Below, in pieces: positions 5,783 to 6,905 of a stretch of 6,905 bases of DNA. Under the pieces are notes generated by a model. The model searched no databases, was not told the DNA's origin, and saw only the letters and a list, made by a program, of their open reading frames with translations. Source of the DNA: Aedoeadaptatus ivorii (GTDB taxonomy: Bacteria; Bacillota; Clostridia; Tissierellales; Peptoniphilaceae); the NCBI RefSeq assembly GCF_030815095.1, contig NZ_JAUSWF010000013.1, positions 1-6,905 on the forward strand, read 5' to 3'. Position numbers and translations under genes: made by a program. Every line of letters begins with the position of its first letter. Within the stretch, counting starts at the first letter, position 1.

Positions 5783-6743
5783 ATACAGAGCGGTCCTTTT
5801 GCCTGCGGCCCTCTTTTTTGCTTCGGCGGTGATTCTATGGGTAAGCCCTTATGCCGATGCGTATACCCTCGGCTATTTCTTTTTGCTCGCCGCGGCGACG
5901 GGTGTGCATTTGTACGTCCGGGAACGGAAAGAGAAGCGCAATTTTTCCGAGGATCTCGCCCGTTTTCGCAAGGGAATTCGCGCGGAGAAGCTCGATTCGT
6001 TACAATTCGACGATACGGTGTTTTTGTACCTCGTCGACGATGTGGAAAAGATCCTCGCCGAAAAGCAGCGCGCCTACGACCACGAAAAGGCGACGCGCGA
6101 TCTGATTCGCCAAAATGCCGAGGACATTGCCCATCAGATCAAGACGCCGCTTGCGGGAATCGGCATGCTTTTGGACCTCGCCCGCACCGATCCCGCCAGG
6201 CGGGCGGAATATCTCGATATGGTGGAGCGGGAGATGGAGCGGCTGGGCGCGCTCTGCGATTTGCTCTTAAAACTCGCGCAGATCGACGCCGAGGCGGTGG
6301 TGCCCAAGCGGGAGCCGGTGTCGCTTCGGAGCTTGGTGCTCGACGGGGAAATGTATCTCGAGCCGCTGTTTTTGGAACGAAACATCCGCCTCGCCCTCTC
6401 CGATGGGGATGTGGTGGTACAGGGCGACCGGGTGTGGTTGTTTGAGGCGGTGGTGAATTTGCTGAAAAACGCCGCCGAAGTCTCGCCCGCCGGCGCCCAA
6501 GTCGGGGTAGAATTCGAGGACAACGAGATTTACCGGGGATTTTCCGTGTGCGACCGGGGAAAGGGCATCCCCCTCGAGAAGCGAAAGCGCATCTTCGAAC
6601 GCTTTTACAAGGCGGATCCTCGGGGCGAGGGGTTTGGGATCGGGCTTTCGATGGTAAAGGCCGTGGCGGATTTGCACGACGCCGACGTCGTAGTGGAATC
6701 CTCCTGTGCCGGCAGTCGCTTTTCCGTTCGCTTTTACCGCTAG
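5775..6743 (+). CDS. Sensor histidine kinase, short-loop (intramembrane-sensing type)
   Basis: This 322-residue membrane kinase has two hydrophobic segments near residues 7-23 and 31-47, separated by only about seven residues (SPYADAY), so there is no extracytoplasmic sensor domain. Residues about 48-108 are a charged helical linker. The dimerisation/phosphoacceptor motif is IAHQIKTPLAG with H120. The ATPase domain has the N box EAVVNLLKNAAE (N228 and N232), G1 CDRGKGIP (D260), the F box FERFYKAD (274-281) and G2 GEGFGIGL (284-291). All are intact. Short-loop kinases usually sense the membrane state or a partner transporter, as in BceS-like systems; here that is inference. ATG 5775 lies within the last codons of the regulator gene (frames offset, 8-bp overlap), showing tight coupling. 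It is the last gene of the operon; no clear terminator follows. Confidence 0.95.
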   Translation: MCKYRAVLLPAALFFASAVILWVSPYADAYTLGYFFLLAAATGVHLYVRERKEKRNFSEDLARFRKGIRAEKLDSLQFDDTVFLYLVDDVEKILAEKQRAYDHEKATRDLIRQNAEDIAHQIKTPLAGIGMLLDLARTDPARRAEYLDMVEREMERLGALCDLLLKLAQIDAEAVVPKREPVSLRSLVLDGEMYLEPLFLERNIRLALSDGDVVVQGDRVWLFEAVVNLLKNAAEVSPAGAQVGVEFEDNEIYRGFSVCDRGKGIPLEKRKRIFERFYKADPRGEGFGIGLSMVKAVADLHDADVVVESSCAGSRFSVRFYR

Positions 6744-6868
6744 GGGGAGTGTTTTTGTGAAATTCTGTCTTTGTTCGCGCGACTGCTCCCTATTGTCATT
6801 CTGAGCGAGGGTAGCTGGTATAATGATTTTAGACACGGCCTTAGTTACCTCAGCAAAGGAGGAGACAT
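6744..6868 (+). promoter_or_regulatory. Intergenic region with an extended -10 promoter
   Basis: TGGTATAAT (6816-6824) is a perfect extended -10 element (TG, one base, TATAAT), placed 45 bases before the next ATG. TTGTCA (6793-6798) resembles a -35 box, but the 20-bp spacing is too long, so the promoter probably relies on the extended -10. No convincing terminator for the kinase operon lies in 6744-6790; GGGAG and CTCCC arms exist but are about 30 bases apart. Confidence 0.55.
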
Positions 6869-6905
6869 ATGTCGAAAGGAAGCAGAAGAGTTTTCACAAA
6901 AGAAT
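6869..6905 (+). CDS. Start of a probable IS3-type transposase OrfA (3'-partial)
   Basis: AAAGGAGG (6855-6862) lies 6 bases ahead of ATG 6869, which opens a frame reading MSKGSRRVFTKE before the window ends. Short basic N-termini of the form SRR-x-[FY]T-x-E, continuing as FK, are characteristic of the HTH_Tnp_1 orfA subunit of IS3/IS150-type elements. With only 12 codons this is a resemblance rather than a firm identification; another small basic protein is possible. The gene is co-directional with the kinase but has its own promoter. Confidence 0.45.
   Translation, partial: MSKGSRRVFTKE

Noticed and set aside
5837..6445. Plus-strand open frame inside the histidine kinase gene
   Set aside because: It is an out-of-frame reading of a kinase with all catalytic boxes intact; Arg/Gly-rich with no motifs.
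6744..6792. Hairpin GGGAG/CTCCC as a terminator of the kinase operon
   Set aside because: The arms are far apart, pairing is short with bulges, and no T-run follows.

Overview
The window looks like a moderately GC-rich chromosome of an anaerobic Bacillota, perhaps a relative of the Peptoniphilaceae/Tissierellia. That placement is inference. It rests on a C-terminal SLH anchor behind Ig-like and InlB-B-like repeats, a YdaT-like DUF2188 protein, a PF06541 permease-like protein and strong AGGAGG ribosome binding sites. No rRNA, tRNA, CRISPR array or phage gene was seen.

Layout. (1) 2-1948 (+): the 3' part of a large repetitive cell-surface protein, open at the left edge. It carries near-identical repeat segments, three Ig-like domains and three SLH modules, and ends at a perfect bidirectional terminator hairpin (1954-1996). 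(2) 2025-2605: a compositionally poorer stretch, 35% G+C at 2401-2460. Its minus strand holds the frameshifted C-terminal remnant of a second SLH protein, convergent with the first and with its own terminator, plus a short ORF that may be more of the same broken gene. (3) 2619-3026 (-): an intact YdaT-like DUF2188 gene with its own terminator. (4) 3137-6743 (+): five tightly packed genes that look like one operon: GNAT acetyltransferase, PF06541 membrane protein with a coiled-coil tail, a DUF1989 (urea carboxylase-associated) gene broken by an apparent one-base deletion, an OmpR-type response regulator and a short-loop histidine kinase. (5) 6744-6905: an intergenic segment with an extended -10 promoter and the first 12 codons of a gene that resembles an IS3-type transposase.

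How they fit together. The regulator and kinase overlap by 8 bp and form a two-component system of the intramembrane-sensing type. Such kinases often sit beside a transporter; here the only membrane protein in the operon is the PF06541 protein, and the DNA immediately downstream appears to be a mobile element. The DUF1989 gene lies between the membrane protein and the regulator, and the regulator's ribosome binding site overlaps the DUF1989 stop codon, so the frameshift could affect coupled translation. The surface-protein region shows duplication and decay: 273-bp-spaced repeats, and an SLH gene next to a broken SLH homologue in opposite orientation.

Most worth a second look are the DUF1989 frameshift, the unusual grouping of DUF1989, PF06541 and a two-component system, and the SLH remnant that becomes one reading frame if two A-run indels are reversed.
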